From: Mesostigma viride
Taxonomy: Eukaryota > Streptophyta > Mesostigmatophyceae > Mesostigmatales > Mesostigmataceae
Assembly: GCA_009746045.1 (NCBI GenBank)
Contig: RPFO01000131.1
Span: forward strand, 1,375,783 to 1,439,782
Reading direction: 5' to 3'
DNA: 64,000 nt
This document shows, one piece after another, positions 47,692 through 57,685 of this stretch (position 1 is the first letter of the stretch; each line of letters begins with the position of its first letter). The notes beneath the pieces are model-generated. The model worked only from the letters and a program-made list of their open reading frames with translations, was not told where the DNA came from and ran no database searches. Position numbers and translations under genes: made by a program.

Positions 47692-49270
47692 TCAGCCTAC
47701 TAGGGGTAGCTGAAGGAATGCGTCCTGAAGTGGGACGAATAGGAGCACGCTGAGGGGTACGAGGAGGGCGAGCGTCGGGATGAGGGGGAGCACCCGAAAG
47801 GAACTTGGGGCACTCACGTTTAAGGTGACCTACTTCCTTACAATGATAGCAGGTAATATGAGAGACATCCAGAGCTGAAAGGTCAGTCACACAGATATCT
47901 AATTCTTCTACATAGGAGTTCTCCTCCTCAGGGGTAAGGCTTATATTATTAATACGGGAACGGGTAGGAAGAGAAGGTGTGGAGAAGAAATCTGCTACTC
48001 GTAAAAGATGCTGACGCACATGCTTGAGGGGCAGGTCAGTAAAACGGTAGGCAGAGAACTGGCGCTTGACTTCACGCAATAAGGGTCTACTGAGGCCCTG
48101 AAGGAAGCGAGCACGTACTTCTGCACCCGACAAATCCCTAATTCGTACCATCTGAGCATCAAACTCTTTCATATATTCTTTGAAGGACTTGGTACCCTGC
48201 TGCAAGGTGCCAAAGGATAATCTATCCTGCCAATCTGCATCGGGAGGGACTAAATGGTTCTCTAAACGCTTGAACAATTCTGCTACAGAGTTTGGGTAGG
48301 CATGAGAGGCAAGAGACTCACACTGGATGAGGTTAGCAAGTTCAGGAGTAATGCAGGTAGTAAGATAATGAGGAACTAGTACAGCATCAGAGAGGCGCCA
48401 CCTATTGTGGTTCTGCCAGGACTCTGTGTTCTGGGTGAGCAACATAATGAAGGTGAAAAACTGTTGAGGGGTAGACTTGACATCCAGCTTAGGAAGGTTG
48501 GCAAAGAGGGGAAGAGCAGGAGGCTTAGGGGGATTAGAAGAATCAGTTTTTCCCATAGGGCCACTATCTTCCACTGCTACATAAGCGGGATAGAAGGAAG
48601 GGATAGGAAAAGTCTTGGGTAGGGGTCTAGAGGGAGCCACCGTTTCCGGATGGTGCCCATAGGAGAAGGGGACAGTATATTGCTCACGAAGAGAGGAATA
48701 GGCAAAATGATCATAATTCCTATCATCTAGGGGCATGGTACTGAAATCATTATTAACTTCTAAATCAGCCACACGGGTAGGAACCTGGGCAGCCTCATAG
48801 GCCGTCTCAGGGTAGGACCAGGAAGCAGGTGGGAAAAAGGGAACTGCACTAGGGCGCCCAGAAGGGCCGACAGGGGCCGAGGTACGACCCGTGTTAATAG
48901 CAGGCATTGAAGGCACAGGGTGGGAAGGAGGCCTAGGAGCATTGTTAGTGTGTGAGGACCTGCTGGAGGGGTGAGCCAAGGTTGCAGAAGGGGCAGGGGC
49001 CTGGTTCACAACGAAAGAAGGTTCCTCACTAAATCTGACTTGGGAAATACGTTGTTCATAGGTAGGTGGGGTAATTGAGGGACGACGGCGACCACCAGCA
49101 ACAGGAGAAGGCGGTGAGGTACGCAGAATACCTTGAGGAGTGAGATGGTGTACCGTTTCCAAGGAGTCCCGTCGGTTACCACGAGTATTGTTATTGTTAA
49201 TGTTATTAGTAGTAGTATTATTATTATTATTGGTAGGTATAGGCGACATATCTCCACCCACTGGATCCAT
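47522..49270 (-). CDS. Gypsy Gag with zinc knuckle
   Basis: 582 codons from ATG 49270. Asn/Thr-rich start, Pro/Ser-rich region, then a retrotransposon capsid domain (about 235-420; LDVKSTPQQFFTFIMLL, SVAELFKRLENHLVPPDADW, FKEYMKEFDAQMVRIRDL, RARFLQGLSRPLLREVKRQF) and nucleocapsid knuckle CYHCKEVGHLKREC (CCHC, C-x2-C-x4-H-x4-C). It forms the particle and binds RNA. It ends PVSRG-stop inside the overlap with pol. Confidence 0.92.
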   Translation of the reverse strand: MDPVGGDMSPIPTNNNNNTTTNNINNNNTRGNRRDSLETVHHLTPQGILRTSPPSPVAGGRRRPSITPPTYEQRISQVRFSEEPSFVVNQAPAPSATLAHPSSRSSHTNNAPRPPSHPVPSMPAINTGRTSAPVGPSGRPSAVPFFPPASWSYPETAYEAAQVPTRVADLEVNNDFSTMPLDDRNYDHFAYSSLREQYTVPFSYGHHPETVAPSRPLPKTFPIPSFYPAYVAVEDSGPMGKTDSSNPPKPPALPLFANLPKLDVKSTPQQFFTFIMLLTQNTESWQNHNRWRLSDAVLVPHYLTTCITPELANLIQCESLASHAYPNSVAELFKRLENHLVPPDADWQDRLSFGTLQQGTKSFKEYMKEFDAQMVRIRDLSGAEVRARFLQGLSRPLLREVKRQFSAYRFTDLPLKHVRQHLLRVADFFSTPSLPTRSRINNISLTPEEENSYVEELDICVTDLSALDVSHITCYHCKEVGHLKRECPKFLSGAPPHPDARPPRTPQRAPIRPTSGRIPSATPSRLNAVQTGSPGFPYDNQAPAPSSIPRDPPAVAFPPGSSSGFVPMDLGGRGNSRPVSRG

Positions 49271-49363
49271 CTTTAATTACGTAAAGGAATAGGAATCAAA
49301 AGAAGAAAGCAACAAAAGAAAAAGGAAAAACCTTGAAGGTCTGCAGCAGGAACAAAATTAAAA

Positions 49364-49756
49364 TCAATCCTTTTTAACAACAGTAATGGATAGGGAACCA
49401 AACTCCAAAGTGAGAGGAGTATCTGAAGCAGATGCAGATGCAGCCCGTTTAGGGGGAGAAGAAGGAGGGGTAGCAAAGACTAGAGCTTCTACTGGAGGGC
49501 GACCATGAGGAGTAGGGCGTACATGCAGGCCTAAATCTGTTTGGCTATGATCTATAAGGAACTGCTGAGCTTCTTCAAAGGACATAAATTTCTTATACCT
49601 AATTACGTTATATTCACGATTCTGAACGATCTTCCTAGCGTCGGACCAAGAAAGGAAAATGGAGGACCATTGAGGCGTAATCACTACGTAATATTTAGCT
49701 AGACTATTATCGCTAGAAGAATGGGAAGGAGCAGTAAAAGATCGCCGTTGGCTCAT
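49364..49756 (-). CDS. Extra 5' ORF with RNase H1 hybrid-binding / viroplasmin-like domain
   Basis: 130 codons from ATG 49756, 93 nt upstream of gag. Residues ~20-65 read LAKYYVVITPQWSSIFLSW, SDARKIVQNREYNVIRYKKF, MSFEEAQQFL. The Y-Y-V-V start, central SW, RYKKF and SFEEAQQFL match the small fold shared by the N-terminus of eukaryotic RNase H1 (which grips RNA/DNA hybrids) and the caulimovirus inclusion-body protein. The rest is Ser/Pro-rich with a PKR basic patch. A separate ORF of this kind before gag is unusual for Ty3/gypsy elements. Role inferred: binding RNA/DNA hybrid or ribosomes during replication. Confidence 0.75.
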   Translation of the reverse strand: MSQRRSFTAPSHSSSDNSLAKYYVVITPQWSSIFLSWSDARKIVQNREYNVIRYKKFMSFEEAQQFLIDHSQTDLGLHVRPTPHGRPPVEALVFATPPSSPPKRAASASASDTPLTLEFGSLSITVVKKD

Positions 49757-50269
49757 GGTAACGCACCTGGTAGATCTTGAGCAGTCAAATGAGGAGAACG
49801 AGGAGAAGGCGACTTATCTCGGGTGTCTGAAACCGAACCAGATTGACGACGCACGTAGGGACGATGTTTCCAGCGCCAGGTGGTCGTAAGTATCCGGTTT
49901 CAAGAATTCTGCGTCCGGCGAAGGGTCGTCTAAATACGAAGCAGGCACGATGCAGAAAAAGGGTAATCTACGAGACGCTAGCCGTCTCTCTATCGTCGAA
50001 CCAAAACCAGCAACTGTCTACGGCAGTAAACCATCTTTCTAAGGAAACAAGACGAGGAGCAGGAGCTATATACGAAAGGATTTTCCGCTTCGAGCAGGTC
50101 TAACGTCTAGGCAGGGCGTGTCCTGAATCAGGCAGCACTATCCTCCTAGCTTGACGGCGACCCGCCCATTACCTGTCAAGTACGTGTCGTCTTCTTTTTC
50201 CCAGCCGCGGAAGGGTTGATTCAATGACGTATGTTGCAAAGGATCGTCGTCTCGCTCTCTATCTAAACT

Positions 50270-50282
50270 ACCTCCGAGTCCA
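50270..50282 (-). other. Primer-binding site of the gypsy element
   Basis: TGGACTCGGAGGT begins one nucleotide after the 5' LTR on the element strand, the standard place and TGG start for pairing with a tRNA 3' CCA end. The tRNA was not identified. Confidence 0.7.
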
Positions 50283-50283
50283 T

Positions 50284-50854
50284 TGTTACGCCGCAAGCCT
50301 CGGCCGCCACCTCTACCTCTACCTGTCCTGATACTACCTAAACTAGTGAGGCTGCTTCTATTTACACCCCTAGCGAAAGACGACCGAGACGAACCAGATC
50401 TCAATGCATTTACATATGTACTACTGTAATACGCCATAGGCCATTTAATCAAACCCGTTTACTCCAGGAAAAGAGGAAGGAAACACAACTAAACTGCCGT
50501 GACCCAAGCTAATATGTGCTAATTCATTTAACACACGCCGAGTGACCACACAAGGAGTGGAACGTGCATAAATGGTCACCAACGGTCCAACAGGCTCGGG
50601 CCGACCTGGCCCTCGCCTGCAGAAACACAGAAACACAAGCAGGTGCACAGATGCACGCCTGTCCACTACATTCTACAAAAGGATAAGGACCACTAATATA
50701 GTACGCGGCGCGGCGCCCAAAGGCACCCACTATACCACAGTACTGTTACGGGGACAATCATGTCCAAACTAGAACTGCACGTAACCTAGGAACAACCGAG
50801 GCCAAGGACCTAATTTACGTCCGTAACTACAACGAATTGTTACGCGACGTAACA
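50284..50854 (-). repeat. 5' LTR of the gypsy element
   Basis: 571 bp; promoter side of the element. Followed on the element strand by ~527 nt of leader before the first ORF. Confidence 0.95.
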
Positions 50855-50859
50855 TAGGG

Positions 50860-53180
50860 GACCGTGCAGTGGGCCAGCAAGGGGCCAACATGTTAAACAT
50901 GGCTAAACAGGTGGGGATGTGATAATAAGTAACTCACATATTCTCACCTTCCATACAACAACCTTGTTTTCCAGCAGGCTGAAGAGCATGACAGGCGTCT
51001 ATGAGCTCGCCAGCTCCTTGCAACGGTGATGCCGCTCCCAGGCAGCTAGGGTCCTTGACTACGCAATATAGAATGTCTACCGTGTGAAAACCTCCATACA
51101 GGAAGCGTAGCAAAGCCAGATAACTGCCCGATCAATTCTGGGTATAGCTTTAGGAAGCATGGCATACGCAGCGTAAGGAAAACCATTGAAAGCTGCGGAA
51201 AATCTGATAGCACAACTGCAACAAGTGGAGAACAAAATAGCAAGAAAAACCCAGAAACGGCGCAAAAATTTTCATGCCAGGTTCATTAAGAGCGCAAACA
51301 GACTGGGCGGTGACATGCGGCAAATCAACGTACCACGGCCGGCATTATTTCCTACCCAGGCGCGCAAGAAAAGCCAGCCAGCCATGGATGGATTAACCGC
51401 GGATCGCGCAGGCCTGAACGAAATCATTTTAGAAATGACAGGAAATGGCCGCAGATCGAAGATGCTTAGGTTATTTTCATGGTGTCCGTTACTAAACGGC
51501 TCTTGCTGCATCACTAAAATAACCCACGAATATCGAGTTCTACCGTCGCAGGCACACATGCTAGATTATTCATCGCGGCCAAATTGTTGGATGAGACCCC
51601 CGTGCAAATCTGTACCAACAAAGGCAGCGAATTTGCAAATAGTGCAGATCTTGCTATGAAACATCATAATAGAACATCACTTTTAACCATCGGCTTAATT
51701 TTTTCGCCTGTCGCCCGCCGGATTAGCCATATTTTAACCCATAGTCCGTAAACTGGGTGCTACAGCACCCAGTTTTGGTACCCGTCACATTTCGCGAATT
51801 TCCGGGAGCGCCGCGCCAGATGTGACGGCAGCAAGTGGTCCAACGTGTCCAGGAACTCGTGAGCATTAAGAAAAAGTATAGGGTTGGGGGGGTAATTCGC
51901 CATAGCCTGTAAAATATAGCCCAGGAAAGGAAATTATCACGTGACTTTGGCGGGAAATTTTCACTCGCGCGCGCGCGTAACGAGATATGGCTGCAAACGT
52001 GCCGTTAGCAAGGAAATTTTGCGTCTCGCGGCTAGAAACGGTTCAGAATGTTGCTCAGAATGGTGATGCGTGATTTTCGTAAGTCAGGCATGGCCAGATT
52101 TTCAGGATTGGGAAAATACAGGTGGGAAAATACTGCCTTCTTGGTCGTCAGTGCCAGATGGGCCATAGCGTATCGCCTTTCGATTTTCTCCTTATGGCCG
52201 GGCAGTCTGCGCCAGCCCGAGCATCCTGTTTATTACGGGACATCCGCTGCACCATTTCCTGGGCCTGCGGATGCGTTTATAGGCCATCTATGCACGGAAC
52301 ATCAACCTGGTAATCATGGCAGATGCATGAATGATGCGGATATGGCGGCCTATGCCTGTATAGCATTAGTATGTGTGAGATATGAGGGTCCCGGCCAGCA
52401 GAATCCGGAAAGGTCGTGATCGAGCCAGGTACGGCCACGTTTTTGCGTGTTGTTTGCAGCGGAATACGTCTTCCATCCATTACATTTCACGAGTTTACTA
52501 GTGCACCGTTCAGCAAGCTTCCATACCTGCTGTAGAGGGTGGTATTAGCCCTGAAAGTGCCCAGTTTGTGGCATGTCTTTGGAGTATATCATTCCGTTAG
52601 TGCAGGTAGGCAACGTGTTTGTATTCCAGCACTTTTGGCTGTCTTTTGTTGCTTATTATACTGCATATTTGTGTTGCATGCCATAAAGACCTGTTTACAA
52701 GCGCGTATTGACGCATACCCATGTGTCAATAAGAGCGTGGTGCCATGGTCAGAATGCATTTCTGAGTGCACACCCCTTGGTTGGGGACCCCTGGACTATC
52801 AATTGAAATTATCCAATCATTAAAATGATGTTTGAAACCCTTCCCTGGATTATAGGGGTAGGTTCACTTTTTCTTGCCTGAAAAAGATCGTCTTTTAGAC
52901 AACTTTGACAGCTAATATCTTCCAAACTACTCGCTGGACTCAAGATGTTATTGCATATTCTGAAAGCCCTTGAAGTGTAGATATTCCTGGCACCTGGGTT
53001 GAGGGTATTTGGAGTTGTAGTCTATGAGTTATGATTTTTTTTATTTTCAGGGGTCAAAAAGTGCCAAAAAAGGCCTAGCGGACCATGGGTTAACGGAACG
53101 CACGTCGCCATGGCCACCTCCGCACGGTGCGCGCACTGTGCACCACAATTTTTTCGGGGAAATGGGTATATTTTATTAGC
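50860..53180 (+). mobile_element. Diverged relative of the TTAA element, unbounded
   Basis: Shares CCCAGGCGCGCAAGAAA (51355-51371) and ATCGCGCAGGCCT with the minus strand of the 37729-39635 element, and further on GTCGCCATGGCCAC (53106-53119), then GGTGCGCGCAC and GTGCACC with the same element's left end. Order and orientation are conserved, so it is a second, inverted copy. Terminal GGGGACTCG repeats are not found. Frames such as 51186-51659 (KIARKTQKRRKNFHARFIKS) have no known domain. Confidence 0.5.
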
Positions 53181-53273
53181 CAATTATGGACCAAAGAGGT
53201 GAGAGGGGAAATGAGTATCAGCGAATCCTAATGAAGGTGGGCACACACACGTGTGGCGGTGACAGGTGAAAGG

Positions 53274-54557
53274 CTAATAGGGCGCGTTATTAGACCAGGG
53301 AAGCCATTGGACCTGAGTGATGTCGCCATGAGGCATACTGGTGAATACCTGATTACGGCCCAGTAGATCATGAAAAAGCTGGAGCGGGCTGGGCTTGTCG
53401 TTATTGGGCCCTGGGTCCCACACCCTGTGTTGTTCCTGAGCTAACAGCCAGTAGCGGCGCATAGCCGCATTCCATAGGTATATAAAGCGCCGGACTACGC
53501 CGCCGCGGGTATACTCCTCGCGGACCTTAAAGACTGTCTCGTTGCGTATGGTCCAGATCGCGTATAGCATAGTAGTGCGTAGCCATATCCATTCTGCTTG
53601 GGAAACTGAAAGCTCGGACCCTGGTGTGCCAGCAATACCGAAAATGATGGTACGCACGCTGATTGGGAGAGTGGGTGGCGATGCCGTCCATGCGGCCCAG
53701 ATGTTAATGAGCCACGTCCAAACCCCAGGGAGATTACAGTAAAGAAACCTGTGCTCAATGGTTTCACTAGGGTGCGTGCACAGGCATGATGCATCATGAC
53801 CAAAACGCTCGTGGAGCATAGCGCAGACCCCTATCGCCCTATGCATCAAAAGGTGAACATTGTACATCAGTGGCCCTGCGGTCCACGAGAGGGTGGTCTA
53901 CCGCCAGGGTAATCATCTTAACCCAAGTGTAGCCCGGCCAATGTATTCCCCAGCGGGCTCGGCCCGGGTGGGGCTGATGGTACGTATGCAACAAGATATC
54001 ATAACCCCAATCTGCGGTGTACTCAAAGATACATTTGCTGGTTCTGATGTCCCCCTTGGTTAAGACCCATCCAAATTCAACCGGGTCCAGATGTAGTAGA
54101 TCGAGCCGTGTGTTGCCCACGTGTAGCCATGTAATGCTCTCAACCGGGGATAATGGGTCCGGCTGGATCATGCAAGATCTTGGCACAGACCATGGGACTA
54201 CGCGTATGCGGTGACACTGGGAAGCTGGCGTGTACGCATATAAGGTGGATAGTTGATACAGACACCCATTGTGGCCAGAAATAGCGTCCAGCAGTTGTAG
54301 TTGGAGCCCTCATGTGGCAGAACCGTCACGACTAAACCCTTGCACGCAGGCGTGACTCCGTCGGCGTAGAAGCTAACCCAGTCGCCGGTTATAATTGGCT
54401 TGCGTGGGGCAGTCATCAATGCATGCCACGCCGCTGGTATCGCACTTATAAGAGTTTGCCACGCTTGCAGGGAGGGCATGTGGGAGACCCAAGTGCTGAC
54501 CTCGTCGTAGCTGAGCCGTCGGTACGCAGCGCCGTGCCCCAGGTAGAGGTCCAGCAC
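53274..54557 (-). pseudogene. LINE ORF2 C-terminal part with zinc-binding region, frameshifted
   Basis: Three consecutive frames (54557-54198, 54186-53839, 53867-53274) continue the reverse transcriptase ORF. The last contains CAMLHERFGHDASCLC, HPSETIEHRFLYCNLPGVW, the C..C..H..C pattern of the zf-RVT domain at the end of many plant-type L1 ORF2 proteins, and ends at 53274. Frame changes are at about 54565, 54190 and 53850. Confidence 0.65.
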
Positions 54558-56803
54558 CCTGACAATCGGCGGTGACGCGCGCAGAAGCCATCATACGGGT
54601 TGTGTCCGTGGAGAGTGCCCAGGGGCTTGTTAGTAGCGTCTGTGATTAAGTCATTAAAAAAGAGTGGCTGCCGTGCCACCTCCTCTCTAGTAGTAGGAAA
54701 GACTAGGCGACCCGGCTTGAGCTTATTGTAACCTGTCCATATGCGCTGCCAATACCATGGGAGTCCTTTGTACGAAATAAGGGTGCTGCCCAGTATGCCC
54801 GCCCCCAGTTGCCACGAGGTGCCACTAGCATGGGTGGAAAGAGAGGCTAGCGTTTCACGTGCAAGCATGCAGCCAGGGTGTGTGTTAACGCCCATAAAAA
54901 CGGATATCACTTGTTTAGCATACAGCGACCACAGACGCCATTGTATGTTGTGGAGCCCGAGGCCCCCGTGCACCCATGACATGAAGGACATCTCTCTGTT
55001 GATCCATCCGTGGACCGTGTGGGAGATTAAGCCTTTCTGTTTCCAGACAAAATTGCTGCCAAGGCGTTGGATGAGCTGTGTGGTGGCATCATTGGGTGGG
55101 TGTGCTTGGCAATAATACAAGACCTTAGAGAACAACAGTTGGTTGACGATCAGGGTTCGCCCTCGTAGGCTCATGCGGTGGACGGCCCCCCAGCGCCCTG
55201 CGGTAAGGAGAACGCCTGCAAGCTTGCCCACGTGGTTGGTTTCATCATACATGAAAGAACGTTGTTCAGCCAAGCGTCCCTCGGGTGTGCAGCCGATGGG
55301 ACAATTGTGCAAAAGGTGGTGATCCCCCGGCTTGACCCAGGTCACAGCCAGGTTGGGGAGGGCGTAGCGTAGGGTGTTGGTTTTGCCGATATGCAGTCCC
55401 GTGGACTTGAGCACATTGCATCGTTGTTGTGTGGCAACAGAATAGGTAGTGATATTATCCATGACAGCATGCACTTCAGGCAGAGAGATACAAACATTTG
55501 TTGTGTCATCCACATAAGCCGTTTGGAATATACCTTTACCGTTACCTGTCGGGAAGCCCCGAATGCGAGGATCGTTCTGGTGTAGCCAGTAGAGTCCTGC
55601 GTGGGCCAAGAGAAATAGAATAGGGGACATGCAATCTCCTTGTGGTAGCGATCGTGAGCTAGCGCCGGTCGCTGACTTGTGTCCGTCTATTAGTAAATAC
55701 CAAGCCAGGGATTTGATCATACCCATAATGACGGTCATGAGTTGTGGGCCAAATCCTAGTGCGGTTAGAATGTGTTCTAGGTATTCCCAGCACATACGGT
55801 CAAAGGCTTTTTCAAAATCCCAAAACAATATGAAACCCTCTATATCGTCGCGCCAGGCTTTTTCCACAATGTCCATGATGAGGGTAATGCTGTCGTTGAT
55901 GTGGAGATTGGCCCTAAAGCCCACTTGCTCCGGACCAATGAGGAAGTCTAGGACGGTGTATAAGCGTCGTTGGATTATTTTACTGATGATTTTGTACGCT
56001 ACCGTAAGGAGACGGATTGGGCGGTAGTTTTTCCATAGAGTCTTGTCTCCTTTTTTGTACAGTAAGATAAGCGCAGATTCAGCCCATCTGCCGCTCACCT
56101 TACCGTGCCGCCAAATTTCAAGAATACATTCGTAGAAATCTATGTGTAGAAGGGACCAGAACGTTTTCCAGAATTCAATAGGCAGACCGTCGACCCCGGG
56201 GGCGCTACCGGTTTTGATGTGTTCCATAGCTGTTGTGGCCTCTTCCATGGAGGGGATTTGATCGAGTTCCTGCTGTTGAGCTGGTGTAAGGCGACGGGGA
56301 ATGGCATGTAGGATTTTTTGCATGGCTGCAGATGAGTCAGGATGGGGTTCGTTTAGAAAGAGAGCTGAGTAGTAACGGTGACCACTCTGTAGTATGGAGG
56401 TGATGTCTCGGTGGCTGCCGTGTTCGTCTTGGATTTCCGTGATAGAGGAGTGAGCTTTAGGGGTAGGAATCAGAGCAAAGAACTCTTTGGTCATTCTTTC
56501 TCCTACCTGGTGCCACCACAGATTTTCTGAGTCTAGTGCTAATGTGTGACGCTCGAAACGTAGTTTGTCGAGTTCGGTCTGAGCTCTTTGAAGTTTTGTT
56601 AGTTCCGATTGATACAGGGTAGGCTTCGCTTGGAGTTTATTCACTATGCGTTGGTAGTACCGATAGTCCTGTCCTTTCTGGCGGCGGATATTTTGTGAAT
56701 ACAGTTGGGAAAATTCTAGAATGTTAGCTAGGCCCTCCTGCATCCAGCTGCAGCAGTCTGTGTAGCTACCCTTGCTGGCTCTCCACGACTGCCAGCGTGT
56801 CAT
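54446..56803 (-). CDS. LINE ORF2 reverse transcriptase
   Basis: 785 codons. Motifs in order: GSAPGVDGLPIEFWK, WKNYRPIRLLTVAYKIISKI, QVGFRANLHINDSI, FILFWDFEKAFDRMCWEYL (catalytic Asp), SRSLPQGDCMSPILFLLA, and TAYVDDTTNV (catalytic YVDD). L1-clade order. It starts at the ATG overlapping the endonuclease stop (ATGA at 56803-56800). The frame is lost near 54565. Confidence 0.85.
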   Translation of the reverse strand: MTRWQSWRASKGSYTDCCSWMQEGLANILEFSQLYSQNIRRQKGQDYRYYQRIVNKLQAKPTLYQSELTKLQRAQTELDKLRFERHTLALDSENLWWHQVGERMTKEFFALIPTPKAHSSITEIQDEHGSHRDITSILQSGHRYYSALFLNEPHPDSSAAMQKILHAIPRRLTPAQQQELDQIPSMEEATTAMEHIKTGSAPGVDGLPIEFWKTFWSLLHIDFYECILEIWRHGKVSGRWAESALILLYKKGDKTLWKNYRPIRLLTVAYKIISKIIQRRLYTVLDFLIGPEQVGFRANLHINDSITLIMDIVEKAWRDDIEGFILFWDFEKAFDRMCWEYLEHILTALGFGPQLMTVIMGMIKSLAWYLLIDGHKSATGASSRSLPQGDCMSPILFLLAHAGLYWLHQNDPRIRGFPTGNGKGIFQTAYVDDTTNVCISLPEVHAVMDNITTYSVATQQRCNVLKSTGLHIGKTNTLRYALPNLAVTWVKPGDHHLLHNCPIGCTPEGRLAEQRSFMYDETNHVGKLAGVLLTAGRWGAVHRMSLRGRTLIVNQLLFSKVLYYCQAHPPNDATTQLIQRLGSNFVWKQKGLISHTVHGWINREMSFMSWVHGGLGLHNIQWRLWSLYAKQVISVFMGVNTHPGCMLARETLASLSTHASGTSWQLGAGILGSTLISYKGLPWYWQRIWTGYNKLKPGRLVFPTTREEVARQPLFFNDLITDATNKPLGTLHGHNPYDGFCARHRRLSGCWTSTWGTALRTDGSATTRSALGSPTCPPCKRGKLL

Positions 56804-57683
56804 GATCTCAAGTAGTACTTATCGTCCGCGAGTAGGTGTTTGTTTAAGCGGGGAATGCCGGGGCCCCGGGCGGAGTTGGTGTGATGGGCAAGGGTAACGA
56901 TGAGTGGGTAGTGATCAGAAAAATTAACAGAACGGTCGACCGATGCGTAGCAAACTAGGTCCGCCCATGCGGGTGTGATGTAGATTTTATCAAGACGACG
57001 AGTAGTGCGTACATTTAAACGTGTGGCCAGCCAAGTGGGCCCGTGGTCTCGTGAGCGGATGACATCCTGTAAGTTCAGGTCCATGATCTGTTTACTGAAG
57101 GCCGCTGTGCGTATAGGGGGGTGTTCATCCAGGTCTATATTGAAATCGCCCATCAACACAATTTCGAACCCCTGTGAGATAAGGTCAGCGGCCATTTTGA
57201 AGAGGGAAGGGTAGAATGAGGCTTGATCCGTTGGCTCGGTTGGGGCATATACACTAATAATGTATCCCTTATTTCCTGCCCATGTAATGGACTGCCGCGT
57301 CCAACGGCCCTGCCATCTAGCCTCCGCTGTGTCGGTAGCTATAGCCCAGTCCTGGCATGTCAGCGTAGGGTTGGGAGGTTTACGGTATTGAATGAGGGCA
57401 GTGCCCCCTTGTGTACCGCGTGCCCATGCCCAACGGTGAACTGTCCTAGGTGCAAGTGCTCTAGCAGCTCTAAGGGCGGTGCGTGTGGCAGCTTCTTGGA
57501 TTTTATGTTCCTGCAGTCCTATATCCAAATTTCATGCGAGGGGCCCACGTATCGCTCGAGCAAGTTGTGCAACGCATTCGCTAACTCTCGGGTGCGGGGT
57601 ATACGTTGTCCCTGCCCTGCTGTGTTTGTTCCGTATGTGTTCAGCCCCCTGACATTCCACGTTACTAGTGTGAGCTGGCTCAT
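56800..57683 (-). CDS. LINE ORF2 APE-type endonuclease
   Basis: ATG 57683 lies two nt after the ORF1 stop (57688-57686). The first ~50 codons (LTLVTWNVRGLNTYG, TRELANALHNLL) meet the next frame near 57525, which gives DIGLQEHKIQ, YIISVYAPTEPTD, IVLMGDFNIDL, RLDKIYITPAW and VNFSDHYPLIVTLAHH. All APE landmark residues (N, E, Y, D-x-N, D, S-D-H) are present. It nicks target DNA for target-primed reverse transcription. It ends TGA at 56800, overlapping the reverse transcriptase ATG. Confidence 0.8.
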
Positions 57684-57685
57684 GG

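Larger units (their letters stand above)
41966..50854 (-). mobile_element. Complete Ty3/gypsy-type LTR retrotransposon, 8889 bp
   Basis: Direct repeats of 571 bp at 41966-42536 and 50284-50854 begin TGTTACG and end CGTAACA. The host sequence TAGGG is duplicated at 41961-41965 and 50855-50859. The order on the minus strand is 5' LTR, primer site, extra 5' ORF, gag, protease, reverse transcriptase, RNase H, integrase, C-terminal extension, polypurine tract, 3' LTR. Integrase after RNase H places it in Ty3/gypsy. The LTRs appear identical by eye, so insertion was recent. Confidence 0.95.
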
